Positions 34,968 through 43,349 of a DNA stretch of 64,000 nt are shown here, one piece after another (positions within the stretch are counted from its first letter, which is position 1; every line of letters starts with the position of its first letter). The notes below the pieces were generated by a model, which made no database searches, was not told where the DNA came from, and saw nothing but the letters and a program-made list of their open reading frames with translations. The stretch spans positions 1,178,001 through 1,242,000 of the forward strand of contig NZ_SNWM01000001.1 in the NCBI RefSeq assembly GCF_004362245.1, written 5' to 3'. Made by a program: the position numbers and the translations under genes. The stretch is from Pedobacter duraquae (GTDB lineage Bacteria; Bacteroidota; Bacteroidia; Sphingobacteriales; Sphingobacteriaceae).

Positions 34968-35350
34968 TGGAATTCAGAGAAAACGAAGCTATATACCTGC
35001 AGATAGCAGCCTATGTAGGAGAATTCATCATGCTCGGAAAATGGGCAGATGAACAGAAGATACCCTCTGTAAGGGAACTTGCAGTAGATCTGCAGGTAAA
35101 TCCAAATACCGTGGTCCGCGCCTTTGATTTCTTACAAAGCAGAGAAGTGATCGTCAACAAACGTGGTATCGGATTTTTCATCGCTCCTGATGCAAAAAAC
35201 AAGATCAAGGCATACAGTAAAGAGCGCTTTCTGGGGCAGGAGCTTCCGGAATTCTTTAAAAACATCTTCCTGCTCGATATCAGCATGGAAGAAATTAAAG
35301 AGCGATATGAACAGTTTAAACAAGAAAATTACCAAAACAAACAATCATGA
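34967..35350 (+). CDS. GntR-family regulator, YtrA subfamily
   Basis: The 127-residue protein has a winged-helix domain (residues 1-70): AIYLQIAAYVGEFIMLGKW, IPSVRELAVDLQVNPNTVVRAF (recognition helix) and the wing VNKRGIGFF. A short helical tail of about 50 residues, too small for an effector domain of FadR or HutC type, defines YtrA. It probably binds the perfect palindrome at 33300-33321 and represses its own operon. Confidence 0.9.
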   Translation: MEFRENEAIYLQIAAYVGEFIMLGKWADEQKIPSVRELAVDLQVNPNTVVRAFDFLQSREVIVNKRGIGFFIAPDAKNKIKAYSKERFLGQELPEFFKNIFLLDISMEEIKERYEQFKQENYQNKQS

Positions 35351-36066
35351 AAACGAGCACAATCTTAATTATATCGGCAGTAGTTATCACCATCACAGCG
35401 TTAACCGCCTATAACTTTACACTGCGTGCATCTTACCTGAAAGGTGATTACAAGAATCCTTTTTATGGGATGGAATTCACGGCAATTAAGGATCTCAAAT
35501 CCGTTACCATCAGCAGTGCTAATCTCGTATCAGTAACCATTGAGCAAGGTGCTAAAGAAGGGATCTGGATCAGTAATAATGCAGAGCAAAAGGTAAGCTG
35601 GTCTCATGATGGAGATAATTTACAGATCGATCTGACTAAGAAATCTAAGGTTGAGAGAGACCGTATTTACGGGCGCTCGATTGTTGTCGTAACAAACCAT
35701 CTCGATCAGGTAAACACGAAGTCACTCTTCAAAACCGCCGACGATGAAAATTCTTATGTAAGTGGAGAAGTCACCATCTCTGGTTATAAGGAAGGGTCCC
35801 TGCAACTTGTGATGGACAGGGCTTCTACGGTGTTTCTGGATAAAAATAAGTTCCAGAGCGTTAAGGCAACCGTAGGTGATGCTCAGCATGGGGGTAGCAG
35901 CCTGACGGTATCGAAAGACAATACCATTGCTTCTGCCGACTTTACCGTTGCAGGAGAGAGTAAACTGAGTCTTTCGGGGCCGAACATCATCAAAACAAGC
36001 TATAACCTTTCCGATAGAGCTACAGTATCATTAAACGGAAAAACGTTACAGGCAATTATACATTAA
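35347..36066 (+). CDS. DUF2807-like beta-helix protein of an ABC/GntR operon
   Basis: The 239-residue protein has an N-terminal membrane helix (TILIISAVVITITALTAYNF) and a repetitive beta-rich body with KSVTISSANLVSVTIEQG and later ASTVFLDKNKFQSVKATVGD. This ladder-like pattern resembles DUF2807/adhesin-like beta-helix proteins found beside YtrA/ABC operons in Bacteroidota. The start overlaps the regulator gene by four bases, so it is the last gene of the operon. Its role, perhaps as an extracytoplasmic sensor, is unknown. Confidence 0.75.
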   Translation: MKTSTILIISAVVITITALTAYNFTLRASYLKGDYKNPFYGMEFTAIKDLKSVTISSANLVSVTIEQGAKEGIWISNNAEQKVSWSHDGDNLQIDLTKKSKVERDRIYGRSIVVVTNHLDQVNTKSLFKTADDENSYVSGEVTISGYKEGSLQLVMDRASTVFLDKNKFQSVKATVGDAQHGGSSLTVSKDNTIASADFTVAGESKLSLSGPNIIKTSYNLSDRATVSLNGKTLQAIIH

Positions 36067-36072
36067 CATAGT

Positions 36073-38037
36073 TTACCCGGAAGCAGACCATTTCATTACC
36101 ATGGTCTCTTCTGGATTAATTGTTATCCTACCATCATCCTGTACCAATCCGCCACCATCAGCATACAGGCAATCGGCTTTTAGATTAGGTGCTAAAAGAT
36201 CCAGAAATTGCTGCTCCCTGTTTTTGTTGATGAGTATTGTAATCCATTCAGATCCCGATTGAAGAACCTTAATCAGCACTTTGGGCTGATGTTCTTTAAA
36301 TACAAACAGGCTGTCGCTGATAATCTGTTCAAGTTCACACTTAAGTAACTGCACCAGCGTTGAATAATCTCCCTCAATCCGGGCAGCCAGGCCCACCAAT
36401 GCTGGCATATAGAGTACCTCTCCTTTGCCAAATTGATTGCGTACCGCAACGATTTCCGTACCATCGGCGGCTACCACTTTGCCAGTAAGTAGTTTAAGTG
36501 AGGCTTTCCACAGCGTTGCCGACAAATCTAGTTCCGGATCCTGCATTGGAAACTTAAAAAGATGATCTATAAATTTGAACTCCCCGACTGTAGCGCCAAA
36601 TAAAGCTTCAAAAGGAAAAGCGCTACCCATTAGGGTAAATGCCCGCTCATCATAATAAGCAGTCAACCCATCAACAATTAATTTACCACCTCTGAATACA
36701 AAATCATGGAATGCCTGCCAATGGGTAGAGGGAATACTAATCTGATGTGAAAGAATCAAGGCTTCGCCAGAGTAATCTGCGCGACTGAAATCAAACTCCC
36801 TGATTTCTTTAAAACCAGCATGTACGCCTATTTCAGCAAGTGCCTCAAAATAGGAAAGGGCTGATTTCATAGCACCACCAACAGTCCTTCCTTCATATAC
36901 CTTTCCAGGGATCTGGAGCGCACGCTCCACCCACATGGATTCGCGGGTGTAGATAATATTAATTTTTGATGCACATACCTGGACATCTGCAAATACTTCA
37001 GCATGTAGCCTAATTGTGTTGATCACATCTGTTGCCACCCGCATACGTTTTGTGGGTTCATTCTGGAAGTCGAGCATCGCCCACTCCCCTGCCTCAAAAC
37101 CCGATCGCCTTGGGTTTAGGCACCAGAAAATGGAGCCTTTACTCCCAGCACCTATTGTTATCCATAGCCACTGTGCTATTTCCTGTTCCGTCGGACACAT
37201 CGGATCAAAAGCACTGTAGGTATTGTTACCTCCCTGCAACTCGGTCATCAGCCAGGGAATATCACCTGCACCGGAACGCAGAATTTCGGAATTGGCCGAC
37301 ATAGCTATCGCATACTGCTGGCGGTCAAAATAACCAAAATGCCAGCTCGCATGTGCCGAGCCACCAAGGCTGGTCAGGAAGCCACGCCAGGCAGGGAAAT
37401 CATATTCCGCAGCATGCTGGAAAATTGCGTGGTTGTTTACGTGGATAATTGAACCTGGGTCATAACGATGAATTTCGTCAGTAAGCCACTTCAGGAACCA
37501 GGTATTATACTCAAGCAAAAAGCGCTCCTCAGCAAAATCCAGCCTTGTAAAACCGTTGCTGTTATACTCCATTTCTACTTCATTCAGTTTCCATGCGTCA
37601 AAGGCAGCATTGATTAATTCATTTTCTGGTAAAACGCCCGATCCCGGCTCATTGATCGGCACCCAACCATACAATGCAGGAAAATCCTTAAAATGGGTAA
37701 CCAGATGTTGGATATAATTGGCAATCTCTGCGAGATTTGCCTCACTTTTAGCGAACTTAAAACCGCCAACATCCGTAAAAACCGTTGCCGGAAACAAATT
37801 GCCATATACCTTGATCCCGTATTTTTCGGCTGCTTCAAAAGCCATATCAAATAGGCTAAAATCCCAGGAACCATCTTGATGATGCATATAGCTCTCAAAA
37901 AGACGTATCCGTGTTACCGTCATGCCCGCATCCCGAAGTTGTTTAAACCAGTTATCGATCTCCCCGGCAGTTTGCCCGGGTTCGATAAATACTTCTGCGC
38001 CTATCTGTGGTAGCCTTTCTTTCTGCCTCTGATTCAT
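36073..38037 (-). CDS. GH42-like beta-galactosidase family protein
   Basis: The 654-residue protein has a TIM barrel with acid/base in WVPINEPGSG (Glu130) and nucleophile in PWLMTELQGG (Glu266). A Rossmann-like domain follows, around residues 380-470, with the amidotransferase-fold appearance of GH42 trimerisation domains (ALILSHQISI; GGKLIVDGLTAYY). No signal peptide is visible, so it probably acts in the cytoplasm on an imported galactoside. It is a single gene, divergent from the aldehyde dehydrogenase. Confidence 0.8.
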   Translation of the reverse strand: MNQRQKERLPQIGAEVFIEPGQTAGEIDNWFKQLRDAGMTVTRIRLFESYMHHQDGSWDFSLFDMAFEAAEKYGIKVYGNLFPATVFTDVGGFKFAKSEANLAEIANYIQHLVTHFKDFPALYGWVPINEPGSGVLPENELINAAFDAWKLNEVEMEYNSNGFTRLDFAEERFLLEYNTWFLKWLTDEIHRYDPGSIIHVNNHAIFQHAAEYDFPAWRGFLTSLGGSAHASWHFGYFDRQQYAIAMSANSEILRSGAGDIPWLMTELQGGNNTYSAFDPMCPTEQEIAQWLWITIGAGSKGSIFWCLNPRRSGFEAGEWAMLDFQNEPTKRMRVATDVINTIRLHAEVFADVQVCASKINIIYTRESMWVERALQIPGKVYEGRTVGGAMKSALSYFEALAEIGVHAGFKEIREFDFSRADYSGEALILSHQISIPSTHWQAFHDFVFRGGKLIVDGLTAYYDERAFTLMGSAFPFEALFGATVGEFKFIDHLFKFPMQDPELDLSATLWKASLKLLTGKVVAADGTEIVAVRNQFGKGEVLYMPALVGLAARIEGDYSTLVQLLKCELEQIISDSLFVFKEHQPKVLIKVLQSGSEWITILINKNREQQFLDLLAPNLKADCLYADGGGLVQDDGRITINPEETMVMKWSASG

Positions 38038-38125
38038 GGGGTATGCCTTTTGATGAAAATATTTTTAGCACACTATGCAATATAATGTGTTATTCTGTCG
38101 TCTATTTATATGAGAGCGTTAATTT

Positions 38126-38167
38126 AAACGGGGGTATTTCGGACGAGATATCCCCGTTTCCTTTTTT
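38126..38167 (+). terminator. Terminator-like hairpin in the aldehyde dehydrogenase leader
   Basis: AAACGGGGGTAT (38126-38137) pairs with ATATCCCCGTTT (38148-38159) with one G-U pair and is followed by CCTTTTTT on the plus strand. No gene ends upstream on this strand, so the hairpin lies in the leader of the gene starting at 38188 and may act as an attenuator. Confidence 0.5.
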
Positions 38168-38187
38168 ATAACCAAATCTAAAAGCTT

Positions 38188-39561
38188 ATGTCGATCACAT
38201 CCATTAATCCGGTTAACGGATCCATCATCAAATCTTATACCGCAGATAGCGAAGAGGCTGTGTTGACTAAAATAGAAAGTGCAAATGCCGTTTGGCCTTC
38301 ATGGAGCGCAGTCTCCTTTAAGGAAAAGGAAGCTCTATTGAAACATACTGCGGTTATTTTACGGAAAGGCAAAAATGAACTCGCACACCTCATGGCGCTA
38401 GAAATGGGGAAACCACTGCAGGGAGGGCTCGATGAAATTGAAAAATGTGCTACAGTATGCGAATATTATGCTGCCTCGGGAGCAACGCACCTGGCAGATC
38501 AACTCATCGAAACTGAAGCGTCAAAGAGCTATGTGAGCTTTCAGCCACTGGGGATAGTGCTCGCTATCATGCCCTGGAACTTTCCCTTTTGGCAAGTATT
38601 CCGCTTCCTCGCTCCAGGCTTGATGGCTGGAAATTGTGGCCTTTTAAAACACGCGTCTAATGTACCCGGTTGTGCTTTGGCGATAGAGAAAGTGTTGCTT
38701 GATGCAGGTTTTCCCGAACATGTTTTTCAGACCCTTATGGTCGACAGCAAAATCGCACAAAAGGTTATTGCCCATCCCCTGGTTAAGGCAGTAACGCTTA
38801 CAGGCAGTACTGCAGCAGGAATGCAGGTAGCCAAACAGGCGGCAGGTTTATTAAAGAAAAGCGTACTTGAACTTGGCGGCAGCGATCCTTATCTGATCCT
38901 GGATGATGCTGACCTGGAATCAGCCGCAGAAATCTGTGCGCAAAGCAGGCTGATCAATAATGGACAGAGTTGCATTGCGGCAAAACGCTTTATCGTAACA
39001 GCAGGAGTTGAAGCAGAGTTCACGGCATTATTTACCGAAAAAATGGCATCAAGGGTGACGGGTGACCCTTTAACTCAAGGTACAGATCTGGGCCCTATTG
39101 CACGCGCTAACTTAAGGGACGAGCTTCACCAACAGGTAATGGATAATATTAAAAAAGGGGCCAAATGCATACTTGGTGGTGTAATTCCCGATTTTGATGG
39201 CGATCACGCATTCTATGGTCCAACCATACTTTCGGGAGTAAAAAAAGGAATGCCTGCTTATGATCAAGAGATATTCGGACCTGTAGCTACAATCATCAGC
39301 GCAAAGAACACTGCCGAAGCAATTTTTATTGCTAATGACACCTCTTTTGGTTTAGGATCAGCTGTGTTTACTACCAATATTGCCGAGGGCGAACGAATTG
39401 CACGTACAGCGCTGCAGGCAGGCTCTGCCTTCGTAAATGCAATGGTAAAATCTGACCCAAGGCTTCCTTTCGGAGGAATCAACCAATCTGGATACGGTCG
39501 TGAACTGGGACTGTACGGAATTCATGAATTCGTAAATATCAAGACCGTCTATATCAAGTAG
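38188..39561 (+). CDS. NAD(P)-dependent succinate-semialdehyde dehydrogenase family protein
   Basis: The 457-residue protein matches aldehyde dehydrogenases, with PWNFPFWQVFRF, the NAD-binding TGSTAAGMQVA, catalytic Glu in LELGGSDPYLIL and Cys in NNGQSCIAAKRF, then EIFGPVATII and LPFGGINQSGYGRELG. The GQSCIAAKRF variant and total length fit the YneI/SSADH branch. Such enzymes oxidise succinate semialdehyde or other aldehydes in the cytoplasm. A terminator-like hairpin sits in the leader. Confidence 0.88.
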   Translation: MSITSINPVNGSIIKSYTADSEEAVLTKIESANAVWPSWSAVSFKEKEALLKHTAVILRKGKNELAHLMALEMGKPLQGGLDEIEKCATVCEYYAASGATHLADQLIETEASKSYVSFQPLGIVLAIMPWNFPFWQVFRFLAPGLMAGNCGLLKHASNVPGCALAIEKVLLDAGFPEHVFQTLMVDSKIAQKVIAHPLVKAVTLTGSTAAGMQVAKQAAGLLKKSVLELGGSDPYLILDDADLESAAEICAQSRLINNGQSCIAAKRFIVTAGVEAEFTALFTEKMASRVTGDPLTQGTDLGPIARANLRDELHQQVMDNIKKGAKCILGGVIPDFDGDHAFYGPTILSGVKKGMPAYDQEIFGPVATIISAKNTAEAIFIANDTSFGLGSAVFTTNIAEGERIARTALQAGSAFVNAMVKSDPRLPFGGINQSGYGRELGLYGIHEFVNIKTVYIK

Positions 39562-39567
39562 TACCCT

Positions 39568-40230
39568 CTATTTAGCCGTGATCCCTGATATGATATTGAT
39601 GCTTAGCGCAACAATAACAGTATTAAAGCCGAAAGCAATCATACTGTGCATAAGTGCTAGCCGTCGAATGCGGCGGGAACTGATCTCTACATCGGAAACC
39701 TGAAAGGTCATGCCGATAACGAAAGAAAAATAACAAAAGTCAAGATAGTCGGGCTCCTTTTCCTCAGGAAACTGGAGCCCTTCAGCAAACTTATGTCCCT
39801 TTTTTTCAGGATCTCCATAATATAGATGTGCGTAGCGAAATACAAAAAGTGTGTGCACCATAATCCATGAACACATCACCGATGCAATAGACATCAGGAT
39901 ATGAAATCTAAGGTCCCATCCCGATAATTCCTTTGTCGACTTCAACAAAAGGAGCACCACGAAAAGGCTAGCCAGTGCCGCTCCCAGTACAACCAAGAAA
40001 ATCAGGGTCCGGCTTGAATCCTGTAGTTTGGCCTGCTGCTGCATTTCTATCGGGTGTACAGCCAACACTGTTATCCACGATAATAAAATCTGACTCAGTG
40101 CATAAGCCACCCAGACAATCATAAACTGCATGCCTCCGCCAACTTTACCATAAGTAAGTCCGAAGGTTATCGCTGCAATAATTACAGTAATGATTAATTT
40201 ATGGTGTGCATCCAGCCAGATCAGTTTCAT
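39568..40230 (-). CDS. DUF1345 membrane protein
   Basis: From the ATG at 40230 (a TTG two codons earlier is possible) the protein has 220 residues. There are five or six membrane helices and the DUF1345 features TVLAVHPIEMQQ, MVHTLFVFRYAHLYYGDP and PDYLDFCYFSFVIGMTFQVSDVEIS. The last segment is strongly conserved in the family. The function is unknown. It stands alone, facing the convergent dehydrogenase gene seven bases away. Confidence 0.85.
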   Translation of the reverse strand: MKLIWLDAHHKLIITVIIAAITFGLTYGKVGGGMQFMIVWVAYALSQILLSWITVLAVHPIEMQQQAKLQDSSRTLIFLVVLGAALASLFVVLLLLKSTKELSGWDLRFHILMSIASVMCSWIMVHTLFVFRYAHLYYGDPEKKGHKFAEGLQFPEEKEPDYLDFCYFSFVIGMTFQVSDVEISSRRIRRLALMHSMIAFGFNTVIVALSINIISGITAK

Positions 40231-40344
40231 AAACAATAACGGCAGTATAGTTTTGCCATTACAATGCTACGTAAAAAAAAGAAGACCCGGAACCTGAGTA
40301 ATATTGGCATCCAAATTGGTTTACATAAGTACAACCTAAATGCT

Positions 40345-40569
40345 ATGAAAACGCTACCTTATCTTAAACAACTAACCTATGCCGTTATTATAATGGCCTT
40401 CCCCTTCATATTTTCTGCTTCTAAAGACTCTAGAGCCCCTAAACCTATAGAAATAAAGAAGGAAACCACTCAACCAACGGTTTACAACCCTGATGAAACC
40501 TTAAAAACGATCCGTACAACAGTAGATAGTTTGAAACGCACGGGAGCCGCACTGGCACAAATCAACTAA
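40345..40569 (+). CDS. Small secreted or membrane-anchored protein
   Basis: From the ATG at 40345 the 74-residue product starts MKTLPYLKQLTYAVIIMAFPF, a signal peptide or anchor, then a Lys/Pro/Thr-rich segment and a terminal helix. An earlier ATG at 40264 gives a basic 27-residue extension that looks non-coding. No family is recognised. It may be genuine because the hydrophobic start and the amphipathic end (ETLKTIRTTVDSLKRTGAALA) are coherent. Confidence 0.45.
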   Translation: MKTLPYLKQLTYAVIIMAFPFIFSASKDSRAPKPIEIKKETTQPTVYNPDETLKTIRTTVDSLKRTGAALAQIN

Positions 40570-40927
40570 TTTAGAGTTAACTACCTTTCCATCTTACAAT
40601 AGTCGCGTCCTGTAAATTCTACAGTTTATACTGCCAAAGTATACACCTTACCGCCCTATACTACATTTCTATCCTACTATATTTCTGCATGTTAACACAG
40701 AATTACTAGCATACCCCCTTGTTTTACACCCTTGTTTCTCCTCCCGAGAACCGTCAGCAAAGGGTCAAAGAGCTATATATATTATAATTTTGTTTAATTT
40801 CTGCGTATATTTGTTCTACGCTAAAGAGCTCAACCATTTAAAAACGAACAATTTAAGATTCTATTTGACGCAAAAACTTACCTAAAATTCACGTATCAAT
40901 ACCCATAGCAAGACAAACCAATATTCT
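40570..40927. other. Non-coding gap of 358 bp
   Basis: The gap is AT-rich with pyrimidine-rich stretches and has no open frame of note. It holds a TATATTTG -7 box at 40806-40813, described separately. No clear terminator or repeat was found. Confidence 0.6.
40806..40813 (+). promoter_or_regulatory. -7 box upstream of the YkuD_2 gene
   Basis: TATATTTG fits TAnnTTTG exactly and lies 114 bp before the ATG, implying a leader of about 108 bases. A TTTG at 40789-40792 is present but only 13 nt away, shorter than usual. Confidence 0.4.
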
Positions 40928-41743
40928 ATGAGAAAATACATTTTAGGCGCAGCAGGTGTACTTTTAATCGGCTTTTCGCTTTTCATTACCAGTTGGAGAT
41001 CGTCAGTAGACTCTAAGCCAGTTCAACACAGCATTTCTGAAGATTCTTTGTATAGCAAGTACATCGCAGACTTATATAGTTCTGCCGAATTGGAACAAAG
41101 TGGGCTTAACATTGCTGTATTCGAAAAAGCCGTTACAGGCTATTACAACCTAAAAAATGCGGGTAAACTTTCTAGCATGAAATCTATTATCAGTATTGCT
41201 GATATGGATCGTCCTAGTACCAGCAAACGTTTGTGGATTATAGACCTTGATAAAAAAACATTATTGCTCAATACCTGGGTGGCCCATGGCCAGAACACGG
41301 GTGATGATAAAGCAACACGTTTTTCAAATGTCGATGATTCATACCAAAGCAGTTTAGGGTTTTATGTTACCGGCGAAGTTTACAACGGTAAACATGGCCG
41401 TTCCCTGAAGTTGGATGGAATGGATGACGGATACAATGACAATGCGCGTAAACGCTCGATCGTTGTACACGGAGCAGCTTACGTTAGTCAGGGTACAATT
41501 AATGCACTCGGCAGACTAGGTCGCAGTCAGGGATGCCCTGCTGTAGCACCGGAACTCGCTGGTCAGGTTATCCAGACCATAGAAGGCAAAACCGTATTGT
41601 ACATCAATGGTACAGATCAGGCTTATACTTCCCGGTACCTGAATGAGCATATGGCAGCAAGTTATGCCGGTATAGCTACAAAAACCATTACCGACACAAC
41701 TAAAATATTAGCTTCCGCTCAATCGCTGAAGGTAGGTATATAA
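40928..41743 (+). CDS. Murein L,D-transpeptidase catalytic domain protein (YkuD_2)
   Basis: The 271-residue protein begins with a signal or anchor helix (LGAAGVLLIGFSLFITSW). The YkuD_2-type domain has RLWIIDLDKKTLLLNTWVAHG, KLDGMDDGYNDNARKRSIVVHGA and the catalytic RLGRSQGCPAV (Cys203). These L,D-transpeptidase relatives act on peptidoglycan stem peptides in the periplasm. Its C-terminal region overlaps the convergent LdtD-like gene by 36 bp. Confidence 0.87.
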   Translation: MRKYILGAAGVLLIGFSLFITSWRSSVDSKPVQHSISEDSLYSKYIADLYSSAELEQSGLNIAVFEKAVTGYYNLKNAGKLSSMKSIISIADMDRPSTSKRLWIIDLDKKTLLLNTWVAHGQNTGDDKATRFSNVDDSYQSSLGFYVTGEVYNGKHGRSLKLDGMDDGYNDNARKRSIVVHGAAYVSQGTINALGRLGRSQGCPAVAPELAGQVIQTIEGKTVLYINGTDQAYTSRYLNEHMAASYAGIATKTITDTTKILASAQSLKVGI

Positions 41744-43291
41744 GACTATATCAAGTCCGTAAACATCTTTCCTAAACTGCAGACTTCCATTTGGATCTGC
41801 CCAGGCAGTGAAATAGGTTAGGTAAACAGGAACTTTCTTAGGTAAACCGATATCTGTGGCCGTGGCATTGTCCTCGGCCATATTTTTTCTGATCAGTTCA
41901 AACTTCGGCCCCTCGCCAAATAAAGCTTTTGCCAGCTCCTCTGGTTTCTGCACACGCACACAACCATGACTTACTGCCCGCATATCCTGATTAAAAGCTG
42001 CCTTAGCCGGGGTATCATGCAAATACACGCTACTTTCGTTGTTAAATAAGAACTTGATCTTTCCTAATGAATTCTCTTCGCCGGGCCGCTGTTTAAAGCT
42101 ATAAGTTTTGCCCGGGTTGCCCACAGACCAATCGATAGTTTCCGGATCTTCAACTTTTTTGCCATCCTGATATACATCGATGTTATGGTTAGACAGGTAG
42201 TAGCGATCGGAAGCAGCATACTTTGTAATTTCGTTTGTTGCAATGCTCTCAGGGATATTCCATACCGGGTTTACCTGAACGCTGTGAATCATGCTGTTTA
42301 GTTGTGGAGTTTCCCTCGAAAACGGGCGATCCTTTTTCAAATCGTTCTCATCATATTCCTTTAAATTATCCGAGTAATCTTTATTTCTGCCTTCCCCAAC
42401 ACATACCTTCATATCCAGCACAGATTTACCATGATCCATCACATCGAGTTTAAAGTCAGCAATGTTCACCAGTACATATTTATCCTGTGTAGGTTTGTTC
42501 TTCCAGCGCAGACGTTCTAAATTTACTGTCAACACGCGTTGAGATTCTTCGGGAGTCATCTTGCCATCTCGAGCACCACCTGCCAACGCTTTTTGCAAAG
42601 CAATATACTGAGGATCTTTAGGCTGAATGCTATCCAAAAAAGCCTTTACATCGCCAATAGCAAAAACACGCTGCATGGTATTGCTATCAGGCCTTTTTGT
42701 TTCCGTGTAATAGTTTGCGTAAATTTTCCTCGGACTTAAGATGCCATACTGCAGCGCATTATTATAATTGATCAGCGAATTTGCAGTAAGGATCTCCAGA
42801 TCCGCGAGCTGCTGATAAGCCTCTTCCTTGCTCTTAATCGCTTTTTTATCATAGAACTTACCAACGAGCGTATTCAGCTCGGTATATTTAAATATCTCAG
42901 GATCCAGGCCATGTTCGGCAGATTTACCAAGATACTCAGTAATTGTTTTTAACTGCCCTTTTGGTAAATGCTGTAATACCAGGACCGGTTCATAATCATG
43001 TTGTTCGTAAAATGCAGTGATCAACTTAGGGTTGCTTAAAGCAGCCTTACTGGTAGCAAGTGTTTTCTTCAGCACTACCGCAAAAGAATCACTGTTCAGA
43101 TCTTTAAAAGCCTTGTTTTTTGTCTCTCCATAAAGCGCTTTGGATATGTCCGAACGATTCTTCTTACCACAGGATGATAGGATAACAGAGAGCATCGCAA
43201 TTAAGAACAGCAGCGGTAGCAGGGCACCTGACGAGCGCTTTGTGCGGAAATTATGGAGGGTATTTTTTGCAGATTGTTGAGGTAGAATCAT
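41708..43291 (-). CDS. L,D-transpeptidase, YcbB/LdtD type, lipoprotein
   Basis: The 527-residue protein has a lipoprotein signal (FLIAMLSVILSSC). A long helical scaffold with a peptidoglycan-binding-like region (about 60-270) follows, then a YkuD domain with the RETPQLNSMIHSVQVNP start and catalytic AVSHGCVRV (His442, Cys444). YcbB-type enzymes form 3-3 cross-links in peptidoglycan. The final 36 bp overlap the convergent YkuD_2 gene. The upstream terminator separates it from the RND operon. Confidence 0.88.
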   Translation of the reverse strand: MILPQQSAKNTLHNFRTKRSSGALLPLLFLIAMLSVILSSCGKKNRSDISKALYGETKNKAFKDLNSDSFAVVLKKTLATSKAALSNPKLITAFYEQHDYEPVLVLQHLPKGQLKTITEYLGKSAEHGLDPEIFKYTELNTLVGKFYDKKAIKSKEEAYQQLADLEILTANSLINYNNALQYGILSPRKIYANYYTETKRPDSNTMQRVFAIGDVKAFLDSIQPKDPQYIALQKALAGGARDGKMTPEESQRVLTVNLERLRWKNKPTQDKYVLVNIADFKLDVMDHGKSVLDMKVCVGEGRNKDYSDNLKEYDENDLKKDRPFSRETPQLNSMIHSVQVNPVWNIPESIATNEITKYAASDRYYLSNHNIDVYQDGKKVEDPETIDWSVGNPGKTYSFKQRPGEENSLGKIKFLFNNESSVYLHDTPAKAAFNQDMRAVSHGCVRVQKPEELAKALFGEGPKFELIRKNMAEDNATATDIGLPKKVPVYLTYFTAWADPNGSLQFRKDVYGLDIVLYTYLQRLSGS

Positions 43292-43303
43292 ACCCCTATA
43301 AGG

Positions 43304-43344
43304 AAAAAGATCCCCTTTTGTTTGACTACATCAGGGGATCTTTT
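43304..43344 (-). terminator. Intrinsic terminator of the first RND operon
   Basis: AAAAGATCCCC (43305-43315) and GGGGATCTTTT (43334-43344) pair over 11 bp with an 18-base loop. On the minus strand five T follow. It sits six bases after the outer-membrane factor stop, between it and the transpeptidase gene. Confidence 0.65.
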
Positions 43345-43349
43345 AATTT

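Noticed and set aside
36085..36107. Terminator after the ABC/GntR operon
   Set aside because: AGACCAT and ATGGTCT can pair but no T-run follows, and the bases lie within the opposing gene.
40264..40344. N-terminal extension of the small secreted protein
   Set aside because: The basic segment has no signal character; the internal ATG yields a proper hydrophobic start.
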